Below are positions 39,824-48,511 of a stretch of DNA of 64,000 nt, piece after piece (the stretch's first letter is position 1; every line of letters starts with the position of its first letter). Below the pieces are notes generated by a model. It made no database searches and was not told the origin of the DNA. It saw only the letters and a list, made by a program, of their open reading frames with translations. Both the position numbers and the translations under genes were made by a program. Source of the DNA: Mycobacterium sp. IDR2000157661 (GTDB taxonomy: Bacteria > Actinomycetota > Actinomycetes > Mycobacteriales > Mycobacteriaceae); assembly GCF_022317005.1 (NCBI RefSeq), contig NZ_CP081006.1, positions 4,464,001 through 4,528,000 of the forward strand. Direction: 5' to 3'.

Positions 39824-41152
39824 TCAGTCGTCTCGAGACTGGTAGACGTCGGGCACACCGTCGCGGTCCGAGTCGAGGGTCTCCTGCTCTTCGATGGCGC
39901 GATAGTGCCTGTTGCGCATGCGTAACAGCACTGCTGCGCAGGCGGCGGCGAGCAGCGAGCCGGCAAGCACTCCGACCTTCACGAATTCGTCACGTTCTGT
40001 GCCCTGCCCGTACGCCAGATCACCGATCAACAGCGACACCGTGAACCCGATGCCTGCCAGCATCGCGATGCCCAGCACGTCGACCCAGCGCAACGCCTGG
40101 TCCAGTTGGGCCCGCGTGACGGCGGACAGGATGCGGGTGGTGAGAAAGATGCCGACCGGCTTGCCCACCACCAGCCCGAGCACGATGCCGAGGGTGATCG
40201 GGTCCGTCATCGCCCGGGTGAGCCCGTCCAGCCCGCCGATGTGCACCCCGGCGGCGAAGAAGGCGAAGATCGGCACGGCCACGCCCGCCGACAGCGGACG
40301 CAGTCGGTGCTCGAAGTGCTCGGCGAGCCCGGGACCGGCCTCGGGACCGCCCGCGGCGGCCGAACGCAGCACCGGCACGGCGAACCCGAGCAGCACCCCT
40401 GCCACGGTCGCATGCACACCGGACTCGTGCATCAGCACCCACGTCGCGCCCGCCAGGGGCAGCAGCAACCACCAGGACTGAATCCGGCGCTGCACACAGA
40501 ACGCGAATAGCGCCAGCGGGACGAAGGACAGCAACAGTGCCGTCGAATTGATGTCGTCGGTGTAGAAGACGGCGATCACGGTGACGGCGAGGAGGTCGTC
40601 GACGACGGCGAGGGTCAACAGGAAGGTGCGCAGCGCCGCCGGCAGGTGGGTCGAGATGACCGCGAGCACCGCGACGGCGAACGCGATGTCGGTAGCCGTC
40701 GGGATGGCCCACCCCCGCGTCGCGCCGTCACCGACGTGGGCCGTCACCGCAACGAAGATCAATGCGGGCGCCACCATTCCGCCGACAGCCGCCGCGATCG
40801 GCATGGCCGCGCGGCTGGGGTCGCGCAGATCGCCGGCGACGAATTCGCGCTTCAACTCCAGACCGACGACGAAGAAGAAGATCGCCAACAAGCCGTCGGC
40901 CGCCCACGTGCCCAGGCTCAGTTGCAGATGCAGACCGAACGGCTCACCGCCGACCTTCAGATCGCGCAGCGCGAAGTATGTCTCCGACCACGGCGAGTTC
41001 GCCCACACCAGGGCCACCGCCGACGCGACCAGCAGCACGGCGCCGCCGACGGTCTCCTTGCGCAGGATCGACGACACCCGCCGGGTCTCCGCCCACGAAC
41101 CGCGGGCGAGCAGACCGCGCTGGGCGAGTCTGCGGATGGGGTTGTCGGTCAT
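39824..41152 (-). CDS. nhaA: Na+/H+ antiporter NhaA
   Basis: A 442-residue membrane protein with about 11-12 helices. Recognisable are FFFVVGLELKREFV (helix 2), GWAIPTATDIAFAVAVLAVI (helix 4, discontinuous), and LAVVDDLLAVTVIAVFY with the ion-binding Asp pair (D163/D164 of E. coli NhaA). GIGFTVSLLI lies near the end. It exports Na+ for H+ and regulates pH. A hydrophilic C-terminal extension of about 60 residues ends in an acidic tail. In M. tuberculosis other genes stand between dxs and the TrmA-like gene, so this is an accessory position. Confidence 0.95.
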   Translation of the reverse strand: MTDNPIRRLAQRGLLARGSWAETRRVSSILRKETVGGAVLLVASAVALVWANSPWSETYFALRDLKVGGEPFGLHLQLSLGTWAADGLLAIFFFVVGLELKREFVAGDLRDPSRAAMPIAAAVGGMVAPALIFVAVTAHVGDGATRGWAIPTATDIAFAVAVLAVISTHLPAALRTFLLTLAVVDDLLAVTVIAVFYTDDINSTALLLSFVPLALFAFCVQRRIQSWWLLLPLAGATWVLMHESGVHATVAGVLLGFAVPVLRSAAAGGPEAGPGLAEHFEHRLRPLSAGVAVPIFAFFAAGVHIGGLDGLTRAMTDPITLGIVLGLVVGKPVGIFLTTRILSAVTRAQLDQALRWVDVLGIAMLAGIGFTVSLLIGDLAYGQGTERDEFVKVGVLAGSLLAAACAAVLLRMRNRHYRAIEEQETLDSDRDGVPDVYQSRDD

Positions 41153-41399
41153 GGGCTGCCTTGGAGGAGTCGCGAATGTCGATCAGTACCCGCCGACCAG
41201 ACTTCCCGGCACACCATTGGGCACCACCCTATTGCATCCGGGCCCGCTCGGCGCTGCGCTGTCGGTCAAGTACGCGCTCACCGGCGATCAACCATCGGCT
41301 AACATCTACGGCGGCGCGCCGGGAAGCCTGGTCGGCAACGGTCTGTCGTGCACCCGACTCGGGACGTGCGACAGAGGTCGTCGATCAGAGGGGCCGCCG

Positions 41400-42686
41400 G
41401 TGCACGCAGCCACATCACCGCAGCCAGGCTCGGTACGAGCGCGCGGACGAACACCCATTGAGCGCATCTATCTCGTCGCGCCGAGCGGCAACCCGAATTA
41501 CGGCGACGAGTTCATCCTGCGCACCTGGCTGCGCCATCTGGCCGTGGTCCGGCCCGATGCCGACGTCGTGGTCGACTGCCACACCCCCGGTCAGGCGGCC
41601 GTTCTACTCCAGGGCAGTCATCCGCGGTTGACGTTCGTCGACACCATCTGGCGGATCTGTCTCGCGACCTCTCACCTCGCGTCGGCCGAGGCCGCGGTCG
41701 TCGCCGCCGACGTCGTCAACGATCCGGGCCGCATGCCTAGAATCGTCTCGGGCATCGAATTGCTTACCGCCGCCGATACCGTGCACCTCGTCGGCGGCGG
41801 CTACATCAACGCGGTGTGGCCCCACCACATGGCGTTGTTGGCGGCGGCGGCCGCAGCAGCCGAGCGGTCGGGCGGCCGGGTGCTGGCGACCGGGCAAGGC
41901 CTCGTCCCCGTCGGCGAGCCGGACCGGTTGGGGCTGCTGCGCGAATTGCAATCCCGCTTCGCGCTGTTCGACGTGCGAGACCGCCCGTCGTTCGCTTTCC
42001 TTGCCGGAGAGGAAGGTTCGGTCGAATTCACCGGCGACGACGCTTGGCTCGGCATCGGGCCCGACGCCTATGACGCCGGGTCGGAGGCGGCAAAGCGACC
42101 GATCGTCTTCTGTCTTCAGTCGGACCTGATGGATGACTTCGCCGACGGCCGGGGTATCGAGGGCCTCACCAGCGCCATCACCCGGCTGATCGAGCGGTGG
42201 AGGTTGAGTGGCCGAGACGTAGCGGTGATCGAGGGGATCCCCGGGGCGGACCGCATCGTGTTCGACCGGATCGCCCATCTTCTGACCGGCGCCGAGTTCG
42301 TCCCCTTCAGCGCGGTGTGGGCCTGTGGGCTGCCGGCCACAGCCGAACAGGTGTGGGTCAGCACCCGGTTCCACCCGCACCTGTTGGCCGCCGCAATCGG
42401 GGCGAGCGGTCTGGCGTTGTCCGGCCGCGCCGACTACTACCCGAACAAGCATCAGTCACTCGTCGAGGCGGGATCGAGGTGGCGGGTCGCCGATTCGACC
42501 GACCTGCCGGACACCCCGGTGCGTGACGGCGGATTCGCCGCGGAGGCAGTGCAGCTCCACCGCAGCAGAAAGGCGGCGCTGGCCGCCGAGATCTACCCAC
42601 CCGCACCGTCGTTGCTCCACCGCGCGCGCAACAGCCTGCGGTTGACCGGAAGCCGGTGGGTGGACATGTCACCCCTGCGCCGGTGA
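41400..42686 (+). CDS. Polysaccharide pyruvyl transferase family protein
   Basis: A 428-residue protein. SGNPNYGDEFILRTWLRH at the N-terminus is the PS_pyruv_trans start motif. TVHLVGGGYINAVWP and SRFALFDVRDRPS, then the late STRFHPHLLAA histidine region, follow the family. Members add pyruvate ketals to wall or capsule sugars using phosphoenolpyruvate. GTG 41400 has AGAGGGG 8 bases upstream; the open frame reaches far back across nhaA but is a shadow. No glycan gene cluster is adjacent. Confidence 0.82.
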   Translation: MHAATSPQPGSVRARGRTPIERIYLVAPSGNPNYGDEFILRTWLRHLAVVRPDADVVVDCHTPGQAAVLLQGSHPRLTFVDTIWRICLATSHLASAEAAVVAADVVNDPGRMPRIVSGIELLTAADTVHLVGGGYINAVWPHHMALLAAAAAAAERSGGRVLATGQGLVPVGEPDRLGLLRELQSRFALFDVRDRPSFAFLAGEEGSVEFTGDDAWLGIGPDAYDAGSEAAKRPIVFCLQSDLMDDFADGRGIEGLTSAITRLIERWRLSGRDVAVIEGIPGADRIVFDRIAHLLTGAEFVPFSAVWACGLPATAEQVWVSTRFHPHLLAAAIGASGLALSGRADYYPNKHQSLVEAGSRWRVADSTDLPDTPVRDGGFAAEAVQLHRSRKAALAAEIYPPAPSLLHRARNSLRLTGSRWVDMSPLRR

Positions 42687-42719
42687 GCGGCGGCGCCCAT
42701 CCGATGCCCCATTCGATGC

Positions 42720-43235
42720 TCATCGTTCCCGTCGCGGCGTCACGTCGGGGGCGGGGCCGACGGCGATGCGTCGCGGCCGGTCGGAACCCGGCCAGACGTA
42801 GGGCAGGTCGTCGGGAACGTCGGGGAAGAAGCGTCGGTAGTGGTCGGGGTCCTTGCGTACCAGCACCGACTGGTGGCTGCGGTGAAACACCGGGTCGCCG
42901 AGCCAGGGTGGCAGTTCGCCGGCGTCGGCCAACTCCGCCTGGGTACGCGGGACGCCCAGACCGGTCGCCTCCGTGAGGTCGGCGAGCATCGTGGTCGCGC
43001 AGGTGTCGGCGTGCCCGAGTCGGCACCAGGCCGCGCACACGTCCAACCCGTAGCGCACCAGAGCCTCCTCGTAGCCGGCCCACATCGCCGCGGCCGGATG
43101 GTGGCGCCACCCGTAGCCGGGCCGCGTCAAGGCCCGTACCACCTGGATGGTCTCTACCCGTTGCTTGCCCAGCCGTCTGGTGTCGAGGACACGGGCCGAG
43201 TCGTCGAACGCCGGGCACGGCAGGAATGTCTGCAT
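42720..43235 (-). CDS. Pyrimidine-dimer DNA glycosylase-like protein (MSMEG_6728 type)
   Basis: A 171-residue protein. The start MQTFLPCPAFDDSARVLDTRRLGKQRVETIQV with YGWRHHPAAAMWAGYEEALVRYG is typical of the actinobacterial MSMEG_6728 family, which is related to T4 endonuclease V-type pyrimidine-dimer glycosylases. Later LPPWLGDPVFHRSHQSVLVRKDP continues the family pattern. It would cut the glycosyl bond at UV dimers; this is an inference from the family. ATG 43235 was preferred over a longer GTG frame. Confidence 0.82.
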   Translation of the reverse strand: MQTFLPCPAFDDSARVLDTRRLGKQRVETIQVVRALTRPGYGWRHHPAAAMWAGYEEALVRYGLDVCAAWCRLGHADTCATTMLADLTEATGLGVPRTQAELADAGELPPWLGDPVFHRSHQSVLVRKDPDHYRRFFPDVPDDLPYVWPGSDRPRRIAVGPAPDVTPRRER

Positions 43236-43288
43236 CGCGGGTGGGGATACCCGCTCCCGGGCTTTCACTCGGCACCGTCGCCGCGAAG

Positions 43289-43732
43289 TCAAGTCGACTC
43301 GAGAATCGCCTTCAACCGTTCGAGGTCCTTGGTGGTCGCCCGCTTCATCGCCCTGCCGATCACCGGGGCCGCCAGACCGGCGAAGCCCGACGGCTCGCCC
43401 TGGTTGCGCAGCGTCATCCTGGTTGCAGCCGCGTCGGCGTCATCCCACTCGTAGCTTGTCTGCATGGGGAACGGGCCTTCGGCGGTGCGCATGACGAACC
43501 GGCGCTCGGCGCAGTACTCGATGACCTCGTAGGTGTAGGCCAGCGTGCGTCCCAAGAAGCGCGCGACGAAGGCGAACCTCGACCCCACGGCCAGCGGCGG
43601 CGGCGTCTCCCGTCGCACGCTGACGATGTTGGCGTACCACGCTGTGGCGTTGCCGGGATCGGCGGCGTATGCGGCCACCACCGAACGCGGACGACGGATG
43701 ATGATCTCGACGCTGACGTCGACTCGTGCCAT
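43289..43732 (-). CDS. SRPBCC-family protein
   Basis: A 147-residue START-like protein: DVSVEIIIRRPRSVVAAYAADPGNATAW at the front and a long C-terminal helix (APVIGRAMKRATTKDLERLKAIL). It is probably a hydrophobic-ligand binder; the ligand is unknown. It lies upstream of the glycosylase-like gene on the same strand with a 53-bp gap. Confidence 0.82.
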   Translation of the reverse strand: MARVDVSVEIIIRRPRSVVAAYAADPGNATAWYANIVSVRRETPPPLAVGSRFAFVARFLGRTLAYTYEVIEYCAERRFVMRTAEGPFPMQTSYEWDDADAAATRMTLRNQGEPSGFAGLAAPVIGRAMKRATTKDLERLKAILEST

Positions 43733-43765
43733 CGGAACTCCCCTGCCGCGACAGGATTTTACGGC

Positions 43766-44992
43766 TCAGCGGGTGAGCACCGCCACGCATTCGACATGGT
43801 GGGTCAGCGGAAAGGAGTCGAAGACCCGGACGTCCTCGACCGTGTAGCCGTGGGCGCGGTAGAGCCCGACGTCGCGCGCGAACGACGCCGCCTCGCAGCC
43901 GATGTGCACGATCCGCGGTGTCGCCGCGGCGGCCAGCAGATCGACCACCTCGCGCCCGGCTCCCGACCGCGGCGGGTCGAGCACCGCCACGTCGGCGCGA
44001 TCGCGCTGCGCAGACAGCGCCCGGCGCACGGAATCGGTGACCACCGACACCTGCGGCAGATCGGCCAGCGCGGCGCGTGCCGCACGCGAGGATGCACGCG
44101 ACGTGTCGACGGTGAGGACCTGGCCACTCTCGCCGACCGCTTCGGCCAGCACGGCGGCGAACACCCCCGAGCCGCCATACAGGTCCCAGGCGGTCATCCC
44201 CGCCGACAGCTGCGCCCAGCCGGCGACCAGGTCGCTGTAGCAGCGGGTCGCGTCGCGGTGGGCCTGCCAGAACGCCGTCACCGGCACCCGCCAGCTCCGC
44301 CGCCCGATCCGCTGGACCGCCTCGTAGTCGCCCTCGACCACCCGGGTGGCGCCCCTGCGTGCGGCCCGCGGCCCCGTCTGCACGACGTGCCGCGCGCCGT
44401 CGTCGTCGAGGGCCACGTGCAGCTGCGCTCCGGGTAGCCATGTTCGGGCGTCCAATCCGTTGACCATGCCGTCGGGCAGCTGCGCACAGTTCAGGTCTGT
44501 GACGAGTTCGGCGCTGTGGAAGCGGTGGAAGCCGGCGCGGCCGTCGGCGGTGGTGTCCAGCCGGATCCGGGTGCGCCATCCCGTCGCGCCGACGTCGCCG
44601 ACCGGCTCAGCAGCCGCGTCGGCCTCGTCGCACCAAAGGTAGCCGCCCAGCCGGGCCAGCTGATTGGCGACCACGGCGCCCTTGAGCCCGCGCACCGCGG
44701 CCGGTTCGGCGAACGCCATGTCGCAGCACCCGGCGCCGTCGAATCCCGCGATCGGACAGATGGACTCGACCCGGTCGGCGGACGGCTCCAGCACCTCGAC
44801 GGCGTCGGCGTTCCAGTAGGAGCCGCGCTCGGCGACCACCCGGGCCCGGACCGTCTCCCCCGGCAACGCGTAGCGCACGAAGACCACGCGGCCCTCGTGT
44901 CGGGCCACGCAGCTGCCGCCGTTCGCGGGCGGGCCGACGGTCAACGTGAGTTCGGCCGCACCGCCGGCGGCGGGTACCCCGTCGGCGCTCAA
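43766..44992 (-). CDS. TrmA/RumA-type SAM-dependent RNA methyltransferase
   Basis: A 408-residue class I methyltransferase of the uracil-5 family. An N-terminal TRAM domain (GRVVFVRYALPGETVRARVV) and a cysteine cluster (CPIAGFDGAGCCD) precede the SAM domain with DLYGGSGVFAAVLAE and AVLDPPRSGAGREVVD. The catalytic region has RIVHIGCEAASFARDVGLY. It methylates U in tRNA or 23S rRNA; which one cannot be told. It overlaps the permease gene upstream by four bases. Confidence 0.9.
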   Translation of the reverse strand: MSADGVPAAGGAAELTLTVGPPANGGSCVARHEGRVVFVRYALPGETVRARVVAERGSYWNADAVEVLEPSADRVESICPIAGFDGAGCCDMAFAEPAAVRGLKGAVVANQLARLGGYLWCDEADAAAEPVGDVGATGWRTRIRLDTTADGRAGFHRFHSAELVTDLNCAQLPDGMVNGLDARTWLPGAQLHVALDDDGARHVVQTGPRAARRGATRVVEGDYEAVQRIGRRSWRVPVTAFWQAHRDATRCYSDLVAGWAQLSAGMTAWDLYGGSGVFAAVLAEAVGESGQVLTVDTSRASSRAARAALADLPQVSVVTDSVRRALSAQRDRADVAVLDPPRSGAGREVVDLLAAAATPRIVHIGCEAASFARDVGLYRAHGYTVEDVRVFDSFPLTHHVECVAVLTR

Positions 44993-46983
44993 TCCAGGAA
45001 GCCCCTGCGCGCGTCACCCGGCGCCGACTGCGGTTGCAGGGTTCTGAGCCGTTCCGACGAATTCAGTTGCCACGGAACCGAAGTCACCATCACGTTCGGT
45101 TCGAACAGCAGCCGGCCCTTGAGCCGCAGCGCACTCTGGTTGTGCAGCACCTGTTCCCACCAGTGCCCGACGACGTACTCGGGGATGAACACGGTGACGA
45201 CGGTGCGCGGCGAATTCTTCGTCGCTCGCTTGACATAATCGAGCACCGGACGGGTTATCTCGCGGTAGGGCGAGGCGACGACCTTGAGCGGCACGCTGAT
45301 GTCGCTCTCCTCCCACCTGTGCACGAGTTCGCGTGTCTCGCCGTCGTCCACGCTGACCGTGATCGCCTCCAAGATGTCGGGGCGGGTCGCCCTGGCATAG
45401 GCGATCGCGCGCAGGGTGGGAAGGTGCATCTTCGACACCAGCACGATCGCGTGGTTACGGCTGGGCAGCACCATGCCGTCGTGCTCGGTTTCTTGCTCCT
45501 CGAGCTCACGAGCCACCGTGTCATAGTGGCGGCGGATCATCTTCATGAGTACGAAGAGGCCCCCCATGGCGAGCACGGCAATCCAGGCGCCGGCAATGAA
45601 CTTCGTCAAGCCCACGACGATCAGAACCGAACCGGTCGCGATGAATCCGACGGTGTTGATCGCGCGCGAGCGCTGCATTCGGCTGCGTGCGTCGCCGTCG
45701 GTCTCGGTGCGAAGCAACCGCGTCCAGTGCCGCACCATGCCGATCTGGCTGAACGTGAACGACACGAACACCCCGACGATGTACAGGTGGATGAGCGCCG
45801 TCACCTCGGCGCGGAATGCGACGATGAATGCCATTGCGGCCAACGCGAGGAACACGATGCCGTTCGAGAAGGCCAGCCGGTCGCCGCGGGTGTGCAGTTG
45901 GCGCGGCAGGTAGCGGTCCTGCGCGAGGATCGAACCCAGAACCGGAAATCCGTTGAACGCGGTGTTGGCCGCCAGTACCAGTATCAGCGCCGTGACACCG
46001 GTGATCAGATAGAGACCCAGCGGGAAGCCGTGAAAGATCGTCTCGGCGAGTTGAGCGACCAATGTCTTCTGCTGGTAACCCTCGGGTGCGCCGATGAGTT
46101 GTTCATCCGGGCGCTCGGCGACCTTCACACCGGTTGCCATGGCCAACAGGATCATGCCCATGAACAGCGACACGGCGATGACGCCCAGCATGAGCAACGT
46201 CGTGGCGGCGTTACGGGACTTGGGCTTGCGGAAGGCCGGCACACCGTTACTGATCGCCTCGACTCCGGTCAGCGCGGCACAACCGGACGAGAAGGCGCGC
46301 GCCACCAAGAACACCATGGCCAGTCCGAACAGGTCGTCGTGCTCGGAAGTCAGTTCGAAGGCGGCGGATTCGGCTTGCAGCGGCTCACCCAGCACATAGA
46401 GCTGGATGACTCCCCAGCCGATCATTGCGTACATCCCGAACAAGAAGGCGTACGTCGGAATGGCGAAGGCCGTCCCCGACTCTCGGATCCCACGGAGGTT
46501 GATCGCCGTGAGCAATACCACCGCGGTCACCGCGAACATGACCTTGTGTGTGTCGACGAACGGCACGGCCGATCCGATGTTGGAAGCCGCCGACGAGATT
46601 GATACCGCCACCGTGAGGATGTAGTCGACCAGCAGAGCGCTGGCGACGGTCAAGCCCGCATTGGGCCCGAGGTTGGTGCTCACCACCTCGTAGTCCCCGC
46701 CGCCGGACGGGTAGGCGTGAACGTTCTGGCGGTAGCTGGCGATCACGATCAGCAGCACGACAGCCACCGCCACACCGATCCACGGCGCCATCGAATAGGC
46801 GGCAAGCCCGGCTACCGAGAGCATCAGGAAGATCTCCTCGGGCGCATAGGCGACCGAGGACATCGGGTCGGAGGCGAACACCGGTAGCGCTATGCGCTTC
46901 GGCAGCAGCTGGTGCGACAGCTTGTCACTGCGGAACGGCCGGCCGAGAACCAGTCGCCGTGCGGCGGTCGAAAGCTTGGACAC
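44989..46983 (-). CDS. APC-family amino-acid/K+ type permease
   Basis: A 664-residue membrane protein with about 12 helices. Its N-terminus (LPVFASDPMSSVAYAPEEIFLML) is typical of the actinobacterial APC permeases (Rv2690c type). The hydrophilic C-terminal domain of about 180 residues (IVLVSKMHLPTLRAIAYARATRPDILEAITVSVDDGETREL) resembles that of KimA-like potassium importers. Placed next to the Trk genes, a K+ role is plausible, but amino acid transport remains possible. GTG 46983 gives the homologue-like length; longer starts exist up to 47208. Confidence 0.85.
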   Translation of the reverse strand: MSKLSTAARRLVLGRPFRSDKLSHQLLPKRIALPVFASDPMSSVAYAPEEIFLMLSVAGLAAYSMAPWIGVAVAVVLLIVIASYRQNVHAYPSGGGDYEVVSTNLGPNAGLTVASALLVDYILTVAVSISSAASNIGSAVPFVDTHKVMFAVTAVVLLTAINLRGIRESGTAFAIPTYAFLFGMYAMIGWGVIQLYVLGEPLQAESAAFELTSEHDDLFGLAMVFLVARAFSSGCAALTGVEAISNGVPAFRKPKSRNAATTLLMLGVIAVSLFMGMILLAMATGVKVAERPDEQLIGAPEGYQQKTLVAQLAETIFHGFPLGLYLITGVTALILVLAANTAFNGFPVLGSILAQDRYLPRQLHTRGDRLAFSNGIVFLALAAMAFIVAFRAEVTALIHLYIVGVFVSFTFSQIGMVRHWTRLLRTETDGDARSRMQRSRAINTVGFIATGSVLIVVGLTKFIAGAWIAVLAMGGLFVLMKMIRRHYDTVARELEEQETEHDGMVLPSRNHAIVLVSKMHLPTLRAIAYARATRPDILEAITVSVDDGETRELVHRWEESDISVPLKVVASPYREITRPVLDYVKRATKNSPRTVVTVFIPEYVVGHWWEQVLHNQSALRLKGRLLFEPNVMVTSVPWQLNSSERLRTLQPQSAPGDARRGFLD

Positions 46984-47097
46984 GAGAGCCAAGATTAAGC
47001 GCAGGACGGCATGCTTGTAGCGTTCCGGGTGGGTGGTTACGACGAACACCGTGTGACACCGCCACGGTGAGAGCCCGCCAAGGAAAGGGGCCGTCAG

Positions 47098-47772
47098 ATG
47101 CGTGTGGTCGTGATGGGGTGCGGCCGCGTCGGCGCGTCCCTGTCGGACAGTCTGGCGCGGATCGGCCACGACGTCGCGGTGATCGACCGCGACGGCACCG
47201 CCTTCCACCGGCTCTCACCGGAGTTCTCCGGTGAACGCGTCCTGGGCATGGGCTTTGACCGCGATGTGCTGCTGCGAGCCGGGATCGAGGAGGCGGGCGC
47301 GTTCGCGGCGGTGTCCTCCGGCGACAACTCCAACATCATCTCGGCAAGGGTGGCGCGCGAGACCTTCGGCGTGGAGCGCGTGGTTGCGCGCATCTATGAC
47401 GCCAAGCGTGCAGCGGTCTATGAGCGGCTGGGCATTCCCACGGTGGCCACCGTGCCGTGGACCACCGACCGGCTGCTCAACGTGCTGACCCGCGAGACCG
47501 AGACCACCCGGTGGCGCGACCCCACCGGCAATGTCGGAGTGACCGAATTGGCATTGCACGAGGGGTGGGTAGGTCGGGGACTCAGCGAGTTGGAGGCCTC
47601 GACCGGCGGCAGGGTCGCATTTCTGATCCGGTTCGGGGCCGGTCTGCTGCCCGACGCCAAGACCGTCATCCAGGCGGGCGATCAGGTGTACATGGCCGCG
47701 ATCGCAGGCCATATCTCCGAAGCGCTCGCCATCGCGGCGCTGCCGCCCAGCGAGGACCTCGAGAGCGCATGA
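47098..47772 (+). CDS. ceoB: TrkA-type K+ uptake regulator CeoB
   Basis: A 224-residue peripheral protein. Its N-terminal RCK domain has the Rossmann motif VVVMGCGRVGASLSDSLARIGHDVAVID, a middle with FGVERVVARIYDAKRA, and a C-terminal RCK_C domain. It binds NAD(H)/ATP and gates a Trk/Ktr channel. The longer first gene of the pair ceoB-ceoC matches Rv2691-Rv2692. It is divergent from the permease gene, with 114 bp between. Confidence 0.93.
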   Translation: MRVVVMGCGRVGASLSDSLARIGHDVAVIDRDGTAFHRLSPEFSGERVLGMGFDRDVLLRAGIEEAGAFAAVSSGDNSNIISARVARETFGVERVVARIYDAKRAAVYERLGIPTVATVPWTTDRLLNVLTRETETTRWRDPTGNVGVTELALHEGWVGRGLSELEASTGGRVAFLIRFGAGLLPDAKTVIQAGDQVYMAAIAGHISEALAIAALPPSEDLESA

Positions 47773-47815
47773 CCGGCGCCTGCGGCACTATCGGGTACAT
47801 GGAGGAGCGACACCG

Positions 47816-48477
47816 ATGAAGGTCGCCATCGCTGGAGCCGGCGCGGTAGGCCGGTCCATCGCGCGCGAGCTCGTCGACACCCACGAGGTGACGCTGCTCG
47901 AGCGCAGCCCCAGCCACATCGACGTCGACGCCATCCCCGCGGCGCAGTGGCGGCTCGGCGACGCATGTGAATTGAGCGTGCTGGAGTCGGTGCGGCTCGA
48001 GGAATTCGACGTGGTGATCGCCGCGACGGGCGACGACAAGGTCAATGTCGTGGTCAGCCTGCTGGCCAAGACGGAGTTTGCGGTGCCGCGGGTGGTCGCC
48101 CGCGTCAACGATCCACGCAACGAGTGGCTGTTCGACGAGAGCTGGGGCGTGGACGTCGCGGTGTCCACCCCCCGCATGCTGGCCTCACTGGTGGAGGAGG
48201 CCGTCGCGGTCGGTGACCTGGTGCGGTTGATGGAGTTCCGCAAGGGGCAGGCGAACCTCGTGGAGATCACGCTTCCCGACGACACGCCCTGGGGGGCCGC
48301 GCCGTCAAGCGGCTCGAGTTACCCCGGGACTGCACGCTGGTGACAATCCTGCGCGGGCCGCGGGTGATCGTGCCGGAAGCTGACGAGCCCTTGGAGGGCG
48401 GTGACGAACTGCTCTTCGTGGCGGTTGCCGAAGCCGAGGACGACTTGCGGCGATCGCTGCTCGACGGCGCGCGATAG
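47816..48477 (+). pseudogene. ceoC: TrkA-type K+ uptake regulator CeoC, with an apparent 1-base frameshift
   Basis: Residues 1-158 read well (VAIAGAGAVGRSIARELVDTHEVTLLERS, then VVARVNDPRNEWLFDESWGVDVAVSTPRMLASLVEEAVAVGDLVRL). Within a run of six G at 48291-48296 the frame is lost and it stops at 48343. If one G is added, the frame continues into VKRLELPRDCTLVTILRGPRVIVPEADEPLEGGDELLFVA and ends at 48477, restoring a typical 220-residue RCK protein with its C-terminal domain. It is either a true mutation or a homopolymer sequencing error. Confidence 0.85.
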
Positions 48478-48511
48478 GCGGCCGGACCGACACCGGACGT
48501 AGCATCTGCCA

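Noticed and set aside
40581..41399. Long open frame upstream of the pyruvyl-transferase gene on the plus strand
   Set aside because: It is the reverse complement of nhaA and has the Arg/Ser/Pro-rich make-up of a shadow frame.
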